Positions 30,457 through 38,863 of a DNA stretch of 50,257 bases are shown piece after piece. The notes under the pieces are model-generated. The model had not been told where the DNA came from. It searched no databases and saw only the letters and a program-made list of their open reading frames with translations. The stretch comes from Streptomyces guryensis (GTDB taxonomy: Bacteria > Actinomycetota > Actinomycetes > Streptomycetales > Streptomycetaceae): contig NZ_JAJSBI010000044.1 of assembly GCF_021261325.1 (NCBI RefSeq), positions 1 to 50,257 of the forward strand. Reading direction: 5' to 3'. Position 1 is the first letter of the stretch. Every line of letters begins with the position of its first letter. A program made the position numbers and the translations under genes.

Positions 30457-31872
30457 TCAGTTCATGGTGAGGGCGGCGGAGTCGTTGCGGCCGTCCGGAT
30501 CGAAGTCGGGCCGGTGGGAGTCGGCCGGATCCGGGCCCCAGACCAGCTGGACGCTGCCCGCGGCATGGGTGACCGCGTCGTCGACCCGCAGGGTCAGGGC
30601 GAAGTCGGTGACCTGTCCCTTGGGCACGATGAAGCCCGGCAGTGTGCAGACGTAGGGCCCCTTGGCCTCGGCGGTCGGATTGTTTTCCTGCCACGGAGCG
30701 CAGTTGGCCGAATGGCCGACCGCGGTGGTGCCGGGCGGGAGCGTCACCCAGGCGGTGGGTACTCCCTCACCGCCGCTGCGGTCGTACAGGGTCGCCGGAC
30801 CGTTGGCGGCCAGGTGGAAGCCGAGGGTCGCGCTCGTGCCGGCACCCGCTTGAGCACTCGCGCCGGAGACTGCGAAGTCGGCCGTGTTGCGGGCCTTGAG
30901 GGAAGCGATCCCGTAGTCGGTGGCGTTGCCGGTCTGCGGCAGCGAGACGGATCCCGCCGGGGCCGACGAGTGCCGGCCTGCCTTGATCACCCTCAGTTTG
31001 AGCGCGGGCGCGGACTTTTTGCCCCACGTCCACCTGATGCCCTGGCCGTCCGGCCAGCCGGGCTGGCCGAGCGGCGCGGTGAGGACGTCGAGGTAGGTGA
31101 ACAGGGCGGTGGAGTTCACCCGCAGACGCACCGGGGCGGACAGGGCGGCGGTCTCTGCGATGTTGATGGCGCCCTTGGGGTAGCACTTGGCGAAGTGGAC
31201 GGCGCCGTTGGACCCGTACTGGCAGTTGGAGTAGTGGTCGGCGAAGTCCAGGCCCGGTGAGGCTGCCAGGACGGTCTGCACGCCGCGGGCGGGACGGTCG
31301 CCGACGTTGGTGAACTGGACCGGTTCCGTGAGGGTGCTGCCGACCTTCAGACCGGTGTGATCGGCGAGGCGGTTCAGGCCGAAGGACGGCCCTCCCACGG
31401 TGACCGATCCCGTGCCACCCACGATCTGCGCGTGCGCGGACCGGCCGGTGATCTTGTACGTTCCCGTGGCGCCCAGCCGGCTGCCTCTGAGTGCGGTGAG
31501 GGTCAGCTGGGTCATGGACCCGAGTCCGGTCTTCGGATCGGAGCCGGACTCGAACATCTCCGAGCACGTGGCGACCAGGCCGTGGGCGGTGCAGTTGCTC
31601 GAGAACGCCACCTTGGCGATCTTCGACAGACCTCGGGCATCCACGGTCAGCGTGGCATCGTCGGCCATGAGGTTCTTGGTCTTGGTGTGGAAGTCGAAGT
31701 ACACGCCTGCCGTGGCGGGAGCGGCCGGCAGGGCAGCCGGAGTCGGCGCGTCCATAGTGATCACCGGCTGGCTGGAAACAGCAGCGGCCGGGCCCGCGAC
31801 AAGCAACGATGCGGCCAGACCCGCAGCCGAAGCAAACACGGCGGTTAAACCGGTGAGGGAGTTACGTCTCAT
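30457..31872 (-). CDS. Large secreted beta-rich protein of unknown function
   Basis: A 471-residue exported protein. Residues 1-32 are a Sec signal (MRRNSLTGLTAVFASAAGLAASLLVAGPAAA). The mature part has repeated immunoglobulin/DUF11-like beta segments (VGSTLTEPVQFTNVGDRPARGVQTVLAASPGL; LGFHLAANGPATLY), with paired Cys (NCTAHGLVATC, NCQYGSNGAVHFAKC). This is typical of adhesive or cell-wall repeats. There is no LPXTG and no C-terminal helix, so it is either released or truncated at the 3' end (SHRPDFDPDGRNDSAALTMN). ATG 31872 follows AAGGAC. No family name can be given. Confidence 0.75.
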   Translation of the reverse strand: MRRNSLTGLTAVFASAAGLAASLLVAGPAAAVSSQPVITMDAPTPAALPAAPATAGVYFDFHTKTKNLMADDATLTVDARGLSKIAKVAFSSNCTAHGLVATCSEMFESGSDPKTGLGSMTQLTLTALRGSRLGATGTYKITGRSAHAQIVGGTGSVTVGGPSFGLNRLADHTGLKVGSTLTEPVQFTNVGDRPARGVQTVLAASPGLDFADHYSNCQYGSNGAVHFAKCYPKGAINIAETAALSAPVRLRVNSTALFTYLDVLTAPLGQPGWPDGQGIRWTWGKKSAPALKLRVIKAGRHSSAPAGSVSLPQTGNATDYGIASLKARNTADFAVSGASAQAGAGTSATLGFHLAANGPATLYDRSGGEGVPTAWVTLPPGTTAVGHSANCAPWQENNPTAEAKGPYVCTLPGFIVPKGQVTDFALTLRVDDAVTHAAGSVQLVWGPDPADSHRPDFDPDGRNDSAALTMN

Positions 31873-32134
31873 CAACGTCCTTATGTTTGAAGAGGTTTGC
31901 GTGGATTCACTGAACGGACCCGGTGAGACAAGCCAGTCATGTCCCCGGCGGTGACGAACGGCACGACCTTAGATCGCCGGTATGACAACCGCCCGTCCTT
32001 TCGGGGCATCGGCGCTGCGGTCCGTGCAGCGGAGGAAGGCAGCATCGCTCAGGAGCATCGTGACCGCGTGGCTGTCCCCCTGCGTGGGCCTTGGTGGTAC
32101 TTCGGGGCACCCGTCGCGGCGCGAGGGCGGTTCG

Positions 32135-32437
32135 TCACAACAGGCGCTCGGCCGTGCCCAGGACGACGAGTTCGGTACCGTCCAGCACCTCCGAGAACGC
32201 CTGCGGCGCGCCGCGCATGTGGTGGTAGTCCCACTGCGCGCGGCGGATTGCCTGATCCGGGTGGCCGAGCCCGCGCAGCACGTCCCAGTGCAGGGCCTGG
32301 GCCCAGACGTACCCCGGGTCGCCGTCGACGTCCTTGTCCTCCTCGTCGATCGGGGTGTCCGCGAGCGCGGAGGTCAGGCGGTGGCTGTCCACGGGCCCCG
32401 CAGCGAAGTCCAGAAACGCAGCGGGGTCCGCGCCCAC
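32135..32437 (-). CDS. Hypothetical acidic protein, probably 5'-truncated
   Basis: A 100-residue soluble frame from GTG 32437: FLDFAAGPVDSHRLTSALAD, DKDVDGDPGYVWAQALHWDVLRGLGHPDQAIRRAQWDYHHMRGAPQ, ending VVLGTAERLL. It has real-protein character (balanced composition, aromatic clusters). The same frame continues upstream for about 30 sensible codons (RAHRYDSWPDRDDELADDAP) to an in-frame TGA with no start codon in between, which suggests the true N-terminus is lost. No family recognised. The stretches 31873-32134 and 32515-32665 show nothing further. Confidence 0.45.
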   Translation of the reverse strand: MGADPAAFLDFAAGPVDSHRLTSALADTPIDEEDKDVDGDPGYVWAQALHWDVLRGLGHPDQAIRRAQWDYHHMRGAPQAFSEVLDGTELVVLGTAERLL

Positions 32438-32669
32438 GGGGGCGTCGTCGGCGAGTTCATCGTCCCGGTCCGGCCAGGAGTCGTAGCGGTGGGCGCGAAC
32501 TCCGTCAATATCGTGCCGTACGTGCTCGCGGCCTCACCTCCTGGGACGCGGTGACCCTACGCAGCGGTGATGTCGTGAGGCCAATGAAATAAGCCCACTT
32601 CAGTCCTGCCGCTGCAGGCCATGAGCACTCTCCGGCCTTCTCGGCCGGCCCGCGGACGGGCTCCCCCAC

Positions 32670-32886
32670 GAGCACTCATGGAGCCGTCCCGAGGCCGCAT
32701 GCCCCGGGCACCACCCGGGTGCCGGCCGTAGGCGACTTCGACGGGGACGGACGGGCGGACCTCGCCCTGCCCTCGTACCGGGGCGAGACGAGGGACAGCG
32801 CCGCCGTCCGTCCCGGCGTGCGGGAGGGGCTGGTGGGCGCGGAGCCGACGGTCACCTTCTCCAGATCGGTTTTCCTGGCCGACTGA
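32670..32886 (+). pseudogene. C-terminal scrap of an FG-GAP (integrin-alpha-like) protein
   Basis: The frame reads VPAVGDFDGDGRADLALPSY, then AAVRPGVREGLVGAEPTVTFSRSVFLAD-stop. DFDGDGRADLALPSY is the calcium-binding loop and strand of an FG-GAP repeat, and the SRS/FLAD end resembles the end of the intact gene just downstream (..FGANFAD). Only the last repeat and tail remain, with no start. It is probably what is left of a tandem paralogue. Confidence 0.75.
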
Positions 32887-33068
32887 CGCGAAAACAACCT
32901 CAGGAGTTTACTGAAATCACGTACAACCCTTACGCCCCATCGCGGGTCTCCTGATCGCCGCCCGACCGTGAACGCGAGGACAGCTCCCGGCGAAAACGGT
33001 TCGGCGCGCACCCCATCTGACTGTGGATGCCCGCCAGGCATCCCCGCATGCCGCAGGAGAAAACCCGC

Positions 33069-34544
33069 ATGCACAAGCCTCTGCGAATCGCCCTCGCGTC
33101 GGCCACCGCCGTCGCTCTGACGGGCGGTCTGCTCACGTTCTCGGCCGTGAACGCCACGGCCGCGGACTCCACCCATGTCCCGCAGGCCGACTTCAACGGC
33201 GACGGGATCGGCGACGTGGCCTTCTCGGCCGCCGGCGCCTACGTCAGCGGTCACAAGGACGCCGGCCAGGTGGTCGTCCTCTACGGCACCGCCACCGGCG
33301 TCTCCTCCGCCAAGCGCTCCACGATCAGCCAGAACACCACCGGCAACCCCGGCACCGCCGAGACCGGTGACGCCTTCGGCTCGGAGACCGCGTACGCCGA
33401 CTTCAACGGCGACGGCTACGACGACCTCGCGGTCGGCTCGCCCGGCGAGGACATCGGCAGCGACGTCGACGGCGGCGGCCTCGTGATCCTGTGGGGCTCG
33501 GCCTCGGGCCTCACCGGCAAGGGCACCGGCATCGCCGACCCGGCCCCCTCCAGCCACGACTACTGGGGCAAGAACCTCGCCGCCGGCGACTTCGACGGCG
33601 ACGGCAAGGCCGATCTGGCCGTCGGCAGCTCCGCCTCCACCATCCACGTCTTCAAGGGCGGCTTCAACTCCGCCGGCACCGCGGGCGGCCGCTACACCAT
33701 CAAGCCCCCCATCCAGTCGGGCGGCAGCGCGAACGGCCCGCTCAACCTGACCGCCGGCGACATCAACGGCGACAAGCGCACCGACCTGGTCGTCGACGGC
33801 TACGAGACCCAGACCGACTACGGCTGGAACCGCAACTACTACATCCCCGGCACCGCGAGCGGCCTGAGCGTCGCCTCCGCCAAGGCCCTCAAGCCCGGCG
33901 TGATCACCGCGATCGGTGACATCAACGCCGACGGCTACGGCGACATCGTCAGCGGCGCCTACTGGGACACCACCACCGGCGACGGCACGACGATCCCGGA
34001 CTCCGGCAAGGGCGGCAAGGTCTGGGTCACCTACGGCTCCGGCGGCGGCCCCGGCAACTCCACCGGCATCACCCAGGACACGGGCAACGTCCCGGGAGGC
34101 GCCGAGAACAAGGACTGGTTCGGCTCCGAGCTCGACCTCGGCGACATCAACGGCGACGGCTTCCTCGACCTCGCGATCGGCGTGCCCGGCGAGGATCTCG
34201 GCAGCGCCGCCAACACCGGCGCCGTCACCGTCCTCTACGGCACCTCGACCGGCCTGAACACCACTTCCGGCGCCCAGGGCTTCGCCCAGAGCACCCCGGG
34301 AGTGCCCGGCAGCGACGAGGCCGACGACGAGTTCGGCCTCGACGTCAAGCTCGACGACGTCACCGGCGACGGCAAGGCCGACCTGGTCGTGGGCTCGTAC
34401 GAGAACGACGGCAACGGCGCGGTCACCTACCTGCCCTCCAACGGCACCGTGATCACCGCGACCGGCTCCCGCACCATCTCGCCGAGCACCTCGGGCGTCT
34501 CGACGACGGGAACGCCGTCCTTCGGCGCCAACTTCGCCGACTGA
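33069..34544 (+). CDS. Secreted FG-GAP repeat (integrin-alpha-like) protein
   Basis: A 491-residue secreted beta-propeller protein. A Sec signal covers residues 1-33 (KPLRIALASATAVALTGGLL, then ATAA). Seven FG-GAP units follow, each with a D-x-N/D-G-D-G-x-x-D calcium loop: DFNGDGIGDV, DFNGDGYDDL, DFDGDGKADL, DINGDKRTDL, DINADGYGDI, DINGDGFLDL and DVTGDGKADL. This is the number needed for one closed propeller. Such proteins bind calcium and probably a wall or environmental ligand. ATG 33069 has AGGAG upstream and starts the signal peptide. A hairpin ends it. Confidence 0.9.
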   Translation: MHKPLRIALASATAVALTGGLLTFSAVNATAADSTHVPQADFNGDGIGDVAFSAAGAYVSGHKDAGQVVVLYGTATGVSSAKRSTISQNTTGNPGTAETGDAFGSETAYADFNGDGYDDLAVGSPGEDIGSDVDGGGLVILWGSASGLTGKGTGIADPAPSSHDYWGKNLAAGDFDGDGKADLAVGSSASTIHVFKGGFNSAGTAGGRYTIKPPIQSGGSANGPLNLTAGDINGDKRTDLVVDGYETQTDYGWNRNYYIPGTASGLSVASAKALKPGVITAIGDINADGYGDIVSGAYWDTTTGDGTTIPDSGKGGKVWVTYGSGGGPGNSTGITQDTGNVPGGAENKDWFGSELDLGDINGDGFLDLAIGVPGEDLGSAANTGAVTVLYGTSTGLNTTSGAQGFAQSTPGVPGSDEADDEFGLDVKLDDVTGDGKADLVVGSYENDGNGAVTYLPSNGTVITATGSRTISPSTSGVSTTGTPSFGANFAD

Positions 34545-34559
34545 CCCACCCGGTACCGG

Positions 34560-34589
34560 AGCCGGGCCCTCACCCTCGGGCCCGGCTCC
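34560..34589 (+). terminator. Terminator of the FG-GAP gene
   Basis: GAGCCGGGCCC / GGGCCCGGCTC, a perfect 11-bp stem with an 8-base loop, 16 bases after the stop. Confidence 0.85.
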
Positions 34590-34743
34590 TCCCACCCGGC
34601 GAGGCCCGGTCCCGGAGCGCTTCCCCAGGGCCCTAGGGGTCCCCTTACCGTCCCCTTAAGGGATGTCACAGCTCGGCAGCAAAGCCGGGCCCGAACCGCC
34701 GGGCCGGACACGTCACTCTCCGGGACCAGGTACGTTCGAAGAC

Positions 34744-35649
34744 GTGGCTGGATTCAGGATCGGACGCGGCGCCCGGAACAACGGCGCTCCGCAAACGCGA
34801 CCGCAACAACCCCCGTACGGACAGCAGGCGCCGCAGGGCCGCCCGTCGTACGGCCATCCCCCGGCGCCGCAGCCCCACCCCGGGCAGCAGCAGTACGGGA
34901 ACGGCGGCGGCCAGTGGCCGCAGGGCAACGGCGGCGGGTACGGCGAGCCGGAGTACTTCGGCGACGGCGGCGGCTACGCGCCGCAGGGCGACCCGGACCC
35001 GTACGCGGCCAACACCCCCGGCCACACCCAGGCGTTCACGGTCGGCGAGGACCCTTACAACCAGGGGGGCACCTACCGCGCGGGCTCGGCCCCGGCGGCC
35101 CCCGCGGGCCCCCGCCTGCACTGGAAGGACCTCCTGAGGGGCATCGTCCTCTCCCCCACCCAGACCTTCCTCCGGATGCGCGACTACACGATGTGGGGCC
35201 CGGCCCTCATCGTGACGTTCCTCTACGGCCTCCTCGCGGTCTTCGGCTTCGACGGCGCACGCTCGGACGCGATCAACGCCACCCTGGCGAACGCGGTGCC
35301 CATCGTCCTGACGACGGCCGTCGCGCTGGTCCTGTCGTCGTTCATCCTGGGCGTGGTCACCCACACCCTGGCCCGCCAGCTCGGCGGCGACGGCGCCTGG
35401 CAGCCCACGGTCGGCCTCTCCATGCTGATCATGTCCCTGACGGACGCGCCCCGCCTGGTCTTCGCGATGTTCTTCGGCGGCAACGCGACCTTCGTCCAGG
35501 CCCTGGGCTGGGCGACCTGGGTCGCGGCGGGCGCGCTGCTGACGATGATGGTCGGCCGCTCCCACGACCTGCCCTGGCCGAAGGCCCTGGGCGCCTCGGC
35601 GATCCAGCTGATCGCCCTGCTGTCGATCGTGAAGCTGGGCACGTTCTGA
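34744..35649 (+). CDS. YIP1-family membrane protein with Gln/Gly/Pro-rich head
   Basis: A 301-residue protein. Residues 15-120 are low-complexity (PQQPPYGQQAPQG, YGNGGG) and probably disordered in the cytosol. Then comes LHWKDLLRGIVLSPTQTFLRMRDY, which opens the YIP1 domain, with five hydrophobic helices from TMWGPALIVTFLYGLLAV to the end. In bacteria YIP1-domain proteins have no known reaction. The GTG at 34744 is chosen since MAGFRIGRG begins the conserved part; the frame upstream is open but has no ribosome site. A strong terminator follows. Confidence 0.8.
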   Translation: MAGFRIGRGARNNGAPQTRPQQPPYGQQAPQGRPSYGHPPAPQPHPGQQQYGNGGGQWPQGNGGGYGEPEYFGDGGGYAPQGDPDPYAANTPGHTQAFTVGEDPYNQGGTYRAGSAPAAPAGPRLHWKDLLRGIVLSPTQTFLRMRDYTMWGPALIVTFLYGLLAVFGFDGARSDAINATLANAVPIVLTTAVALVLSSFILGVVTHTLARQLGGDGAWQPTVGLSMLIMSLTDAPRLVFAMFFGGNATFVQALGWATWVAAGALLTMMVGRSHDLPWPKALGASAIQLIALLSIVKLGTF

Positions 35650-35678
35650 CGGGACCCGCACTCCCCCTGGTACGACAC

Positions 35679-35711
35679 AAAGGGCTCCCGGCGCACTGCC
35701 GGGAGCCCTTT
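35679..35711. terminator. Bidirectional terminator with A/T flanks
   Basis: AAAGGGCTCCCGGC / GCCGGGAGCCCTTT: a perfect 14-bp stem with a 5-base loop, serving the convergent YIP1 and secreted-protein genes. Confidence 0.9.
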
Positions 35712-35732
35712 CGGTACGTGGCTGTCAGGTGG

Positions 35733-36518
35733 CTACCGGACGTCCACGAAGTCGCCGGCCGCGTTGACCGCCGGGGTCGTCGCCGTGCCCGCGAAGCTGT
35801 AGCGGAAGTAGCCGTCGGTGGAGGCGGTGACGGTCGTCCTGAGGTCGCCCGTCGAGTTGGACTTGATCGTCTTCACCGTGGTGTAGGTGGTGCTGCCCTT
35901 CTTGCGGAACTGCAGCTTCACCGGCTGGTTCGCGTAGCCGTGGTAGAGGTTGTCCTCCCAGTTGGCCCGGGAGAGCTTGCCGGTGACCGTGATGGTCTTG
36001 CCCTTCTTCACCGGCTCCGGCGACGCGTTGACCGTCAGCTTCGAGGCGCGCTGCACCTTGAACGTGGTGGCGGCGTCCCGGTGGATGTAGTCGAAGTCGT
36101 TGGCGGAGACCAGCGTGCGGAGATTCCAGGTGGCCGCCGCGTTGTTGTCGACGAAACCGGTCGCCGCCTGTGGGTCGAAGGTCAGCGTGCCCGAGCAGGT
36201 CGACGTGGTGTCGCTCACCTTGACGCAGGTGATGTCGCCGTCGTCGTACCAGATCTGCGCGAAGTTCGGGTTGGGACCGAAGGCGCTGATGTACGTGGTC
36301 TCCTTGATGCCCGAATCGTCCGACGCGGTCACGGAGACCTTGGCGGACACCGCCTTGGTCGTACCGACCACGACCGGTCTGCCGCCGTTTACGACGACCT
36401 TGTCGATCGTGATGTTGCCCGAGCCGCCGTCCTCCGCCTGGGCGGCGGTGGCACCGACGACGCCGGTCACCAGCGCGAGGCTGGTGCCGAGCAGGGCAAG
36501 GCGCGCTGTTGTGCGCAT
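35733..36518 (-). CDS. Secreted immunoglobulin-like protein (DUF5707-type)
   Basis: A 261-residue protein with a Sec signal (MRTTARLALLGTSLALVTGVVGATAAQA). Two beta domains follow: one opening ITIDKVVVNGGRPVVVGTTKAVSAKVSVTASDDSGI, typical of Streptomyces DUF5707-like calcium-associated proteins, with one Cys pair (DITCVKVSDTTSTC). The second domain is KLTVNASPEPVKKGKTITVTGKLSRANWEDN, then VKLQFRKKGSTTYTTVKTIKSNSTGDL, a bacterial Ig-like module. No catalytic motif is seen. ATG 36518 follows GGGGAA. Role unknown; probably extracellular binding. Confidence 0.8.
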   Translation of the reverse strand: MRTTARLALLGTSLALVTGVVGATAAQAEDGGSGNITIDKVVVNGGRPVVVGTTKAVSAKVSVTASDDSGIKETTYISAFGPNPNFAQIWYDDGDITCVKVSDTTSTCSGTLTFDPQAATGFVDNNAAATWNLRTLVSANDFDYIHRDAATTFKVQRASKLTVNASPEPVKKGKTITVTGKLSRANWEDNLYHGYANQPVKLQFRKKGSTTYTTVKTIKSNSTGDLRTTVTASTDGYFRYSFAGTATTPAVNAAGDFVDVR

Positions 36519-36613
36519 GAAGTGTTCCCCCACTGAATCCTTGATTGGTCAGAGGGATCGTAATGCGTTGGCCAAGGGTTCACCACGAAGTTGTTTCAAC
36601 GAGCGGGGGCCGA

Positions 36614-37024
36614 TCAGTCGCGCTCGGGCCAGGTCGGGCCCTGGTCGGTCCAGATGACGCCCTTGTTGCGGCACAGGCAGAAGGGGTGGCCGAACGGGTC
36701 GGTGTAGACCTGCCAGCCGTAGCCGTTGGGGCCGATGAAGTCCTGCCTCAGCGTCGCGCCGAGGCCGAGGACGCGGCGCTGCTCGGACTCGATCTCGTCC
36801 ACTTCGAAGTCGAGGTGGAACTGCTTGGGGTGCTCGCTGTCGGGCCACTGCGGAGCGCGGTAGTCGTCCACCCGGATGAATGCCAGCTCGATCTCGCCGA
36901 ACCGGATGCCGGCCCAGTGCTCGGAGCTGCCTTCCTTGATCGGACGGCCCGTCACCTCGGAGTAGAAAGCCGCCAGCTTCATCGTGTCCGGGCAGTCGAT
37001 GATGAAATCGGTGAGTCGCAGCAT
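36614..37024 (-). CDS. VOC (glyoxalase-fold) family protein
   Basis: A 136-residue single-chain VOC protein, two beta-alpha-beta3 units: LTDFIIDCPDTMKLAAFYSEVTGRPIKEG...AGIRFGEIELAFIRV, then QFHLDFEVDEIESEQRRVLGLGATL...WQVYTDPFGHPFCLC. The His of QFHLDFEVD and the late DPFGHPFCL are the usual positions for metal or substrate contacts. Members include glyoxalases, dioxygenases and resistance proteins; the pocket is not specific enough to choose. ATG 37024 begins the first strand. Confidence 0.85.
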   Translation of the reverse strand: MLRLTDFIIDCPDTMKLAAFYSEVTGRPIKEGSSEHWAGIRFGEIELAFIRVDDYRAPQWPDSEHPKQFHLDFEVDEIESEQRRVLGLGATLRQDFIGPNGYGWQVYTDPFGHPFCLCRNKGVIWTDQGPTWPERD

Positions 37025-37117
37025 CCCGAGATCTTGGCACAAGCTCGCACCCGACTTCGAGAAAGGCCCGGAGCAGCTCCGCTGAGGCCTTTGCTGAGGC
37101 CTTCGCTGAGCAGCAGG

Positions 37118-37636
37118 TCAGAGCGCTTCCTTCGACGGCGTGACCGGCTCCCCCGACTTGCGTACTACGGGCAAAACGCTCCACGGGAAGTTGATCCAGT
37201 CATCGGTCCGCTTCCACACGTACTCGCACTTCACCAGCGACTGCGACTTCTCGTAGACGACGGCGGACCGGACCTCGGCGACGGTGTCGAGACAGAAGTC
37301 GCGTACGAGCTTGAGCGTCTTCCCCGTGTCGGCGACGTCATCGGTGATGAGCACCTTCTTGTCGGAGAAGTCGATGACGTTGGGAACGGGAGCGAGCATG
37401 ACGGGCATCTCGAGGGTGGTCCCCACCCCGGTATAGAACTCGACGTTCACCAGGTGGATGTTCTTGCAGTCGAGGGCGTAGGCGAGCCCGCCCGCGACGA
37501 ACACACCCCCGCGCGCGATGCTGAGCACGACGTCCGGCTCGAACCCGTCGTCGGCGATGGTCTGCGCGAGCTCGCGCACGGCGTGCCCGAACGCCTCGTA
37601 GGTCAGGTTCTCCCGCGCACCTTCCACTTCACTCAC
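37118..37636 (-). CDS. Purine-type phosphoribosyltransferase
   Basis: A 172-residue type I phosphoribosyltransferase. The PRPP motif is VLITDDVADTGKT, with the preceding VVLSIARGGVFVAGGLAYAL forming the pyrophosphate loop. YTGVGTTLEMPVML and the tail YVWKRTDDWINFPW are typical of the hypoxanthine/xanthine/guanine-type branch in actinobacteria. Expected reaction: base + PRPP to nucleoside monophosphate. The start GTG 37636 overlaps the dcd stop by 4 bases (GTGA), so it is coupled with dCTP deaminase; the pair would act together in nucleotide salvage. Exact base not determined. Confidence 0.85.
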   Translation of the reverse strand: MSEVEGARENLTYEAFGHAVRELAQTIADDGFEPDVVLSIARGGVFVAGGLAYALDCKNIHLVNVEFYTGVGTTLEMPVMLAPVPNVIDFSDKKVLITDDVADTGKTLKLVRDFCLDTVAEVRSAVVYEKSQSLVKCEYVWKRTDDWINFPWSVLPVVRKSGEPVTPSKEAL

Positions 37637-38208
37637 ACCTGGGTCCGGTGGAAGTTGAGGTAGGACCGCGAGGCGGTGGGACCGCGCTGCCCCTGGTAGC
37701 GGGAGCCGTACCGCTCGCTCCCGTACGGGAACTCGGCCGGCGAGCTCAGCCGGAACAGGCACAGCTGGCCGATCTTCATCCCGGGCCACAGCTTGATGGG
37801 CAGGGTGGCGAGGTTGGAGAGTTCGAGCGTCACATGCCCGGAGAAGCCGGGGTCGATGAACCCGGCGGTGGAGTGGGTGACCAGCCCGAGCCGCCCGAGC
37901 GAGCTCTTCCCCTCGAGCCGCGAGGCAAGATCGTCGGGAAGCGTGATGACCTCGTACGTACTGGCGAGGACGAACTCCCCGGGATGCAGGATGAACGGCT
38001 CGTCACCCTCGGGCTCCACGAGCCTCGTCAGATCCACCTGCTCGACGGCGGGATCGATGTGCGGGTACCGGTGATTCTCGAACACCCGGAAGAACCGGTC
38101 CAGCCTCACGTCGACACTCGAAGGCTGCACCATGGATTTGTCGTAGGGGTCGATCACCACCCGCCCGGCGTCGATCTCGGCCCGGATGTCCTTGTCTGAG
38201 AGAAGCAC
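37633..38208 (-). CDS. dcd: dCTP deaminase
   Basis: A 191-residue trimeric dCTP deaminase, the normal length. Conserved segments: LLSDKDIRAEIDAGRVVIDPYD, MVQPSSVDVRLDRFFRVFEN, EFVLASTYEVITLPDDLASRLEGKSSLGRLGL, THSTAGFIDPGFSGHVTLELSN and PIKLWPGMKIGQLCLFRL. It converts dCTP to dUTP (or on to dUMP in bifunctional forms), feeding thymidylate synthesis. The GTG at 38208 is chosen because the usual N-terminus (M-LLSDKDI) starts there. It is first in a two-gene operon with the phosphoribosyltransferase. Confidence 0.95.
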   Translation of the reverse strand: MLLSDKDIRAEIDAGRVVIDPYDKSMVQPSSVDVRLDRFFRVFENHRYPHIDPAVEQVDLTRLVEPEGDEPFILHPGEFVLASTYEVITLPDDLASRLEGKSSLGRLGLVTHSTAGFIDPGFSGHVTLELSNLATLPIKLWPGMKIGQLCLFRLSSPAEFPYGSERYGSRYQGQRGPTASRSYLNFHRTQV

Positions 38209-38291
38209 GCCCTGAGGATACGCAAGGCGCGCGGACCGGCCACAATCGCGCCGCCCCACGCGCCCGCTACTGCTCGGCCCTCGCCCTGTCC

Positions 38292-38492
38292 CTAATGCCT
38301 CTGCTCCTGCTTCTGCCTCTCAAGGCCGACCGGCACCACACTGCGGAGCCGGGTACACCGCGGACACCGGACGAGCCGACCGGGGCCGAGCCGCTCGGCC
38401 TGCTGCATCGGGAACGAAGCGGTGCTGAACACGTGCCCATCGGCACAACGGACGACGGTGCGCTCGATCAAGTCCAAGAGTCCCTTCCCCAA
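38292..38492 (-). CDS. Small zinc-ribbon-like protein
   Basis: A 66-residue protein. RTVVRCADGHVFSTASFPMQQ and GRLVRCPRCTRLRSVVPV give Cys-x3-His and Cys-x2-Cys ligand pairs, a mini zinc ribbon. Such proteins are common in Streptomyces and unstudied. The flanks are ordinary chromosome. From 38493 to 38740, upstream of the tRNA, I see no gene. Confidence 0.7.
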   Translation of the reverse strand: MGKGLLDLIERTVVRCADGHVFSTASFPMQQAERLGPGRLVRCPRCTRLRSVVPVGLERQKQEQRH

Positions 38493-38740
38493 GAGCCGCG
38501 TCCGGCTACTGCTCGCCTGACGACAAATGCCACATTACGGGATCAAAGGAACGCCTCTCCAGGGGGCTCTCCGACCTCCCCCGGACCCTCACCCACTCCT
38601 CCACCGTACGCCCCAACTCCGGCCCCCCGCAGCCTCATCGCCCGCCGCAACGCAGGCAGGCCCCACGGCTTCAGCGCCGGGGGCCGGGGATGAGGTAAGG
38701 TGACGATGCGTTCGGACACCGGCTCCAACCGGCGTCTTAC

Positions 38741-38811
38741 GCGGGTGTAGTTTAATGGTAGAACATCAGCTTCCCAAGCTGAGAGCGCGAGTTCGATTCT
38801 CGTCACCCGCT
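38741..38811 (+). tRNA. tRNA-Gly (CCC)
   Basis: A 71-nt cloverleaf: acceptor GCGGGTG / CACCCGC, D-arm TAGTTTAATGGTAGAAC, anticodon stem TCAGC / GCTGA enclosing TTCCCAA (anticodon CCC), TTCGATT T-loop. CCA is not encoded. It is the integration target of the element to its right; the 3' half would form attL. Confidence 0.96.
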
Positions 38812-38819
38812 CTATGATT

Positions 38820-38849
38820 AAGGCCCAGGTCAGAGACCCGGGCCTTTTT
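38820..38849 (+). terminator. tRNA-Gly terminator with T-tract
   Basis: AAGGCCCAGGTC / GACCCGGGCCTT (one mismatch, 3-base loop) followed by TTTTT, 9 bases after the tRNA. It lies between the tRNA and int, so it can also stop int transcripts from the other side. Confidence 0.85.
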
Positions 38850-38863
38850 GCTGTCCGCTGTGA

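Noticed and set aside
27699..32437. An antibiotic biosynthetic gene cluster around the ABM gene
   Set aside because: No synthase, tailoring or export genes accompany it; neighbours are membrane, lipoprotein and remnant genes.
32676..34595. A 639-codon frame antisense to the FG-GAP gene
   Set aside because: Its Val/Gly/Ala/Asp repeats merely mirror the calcium-loop repeats of the real gene.
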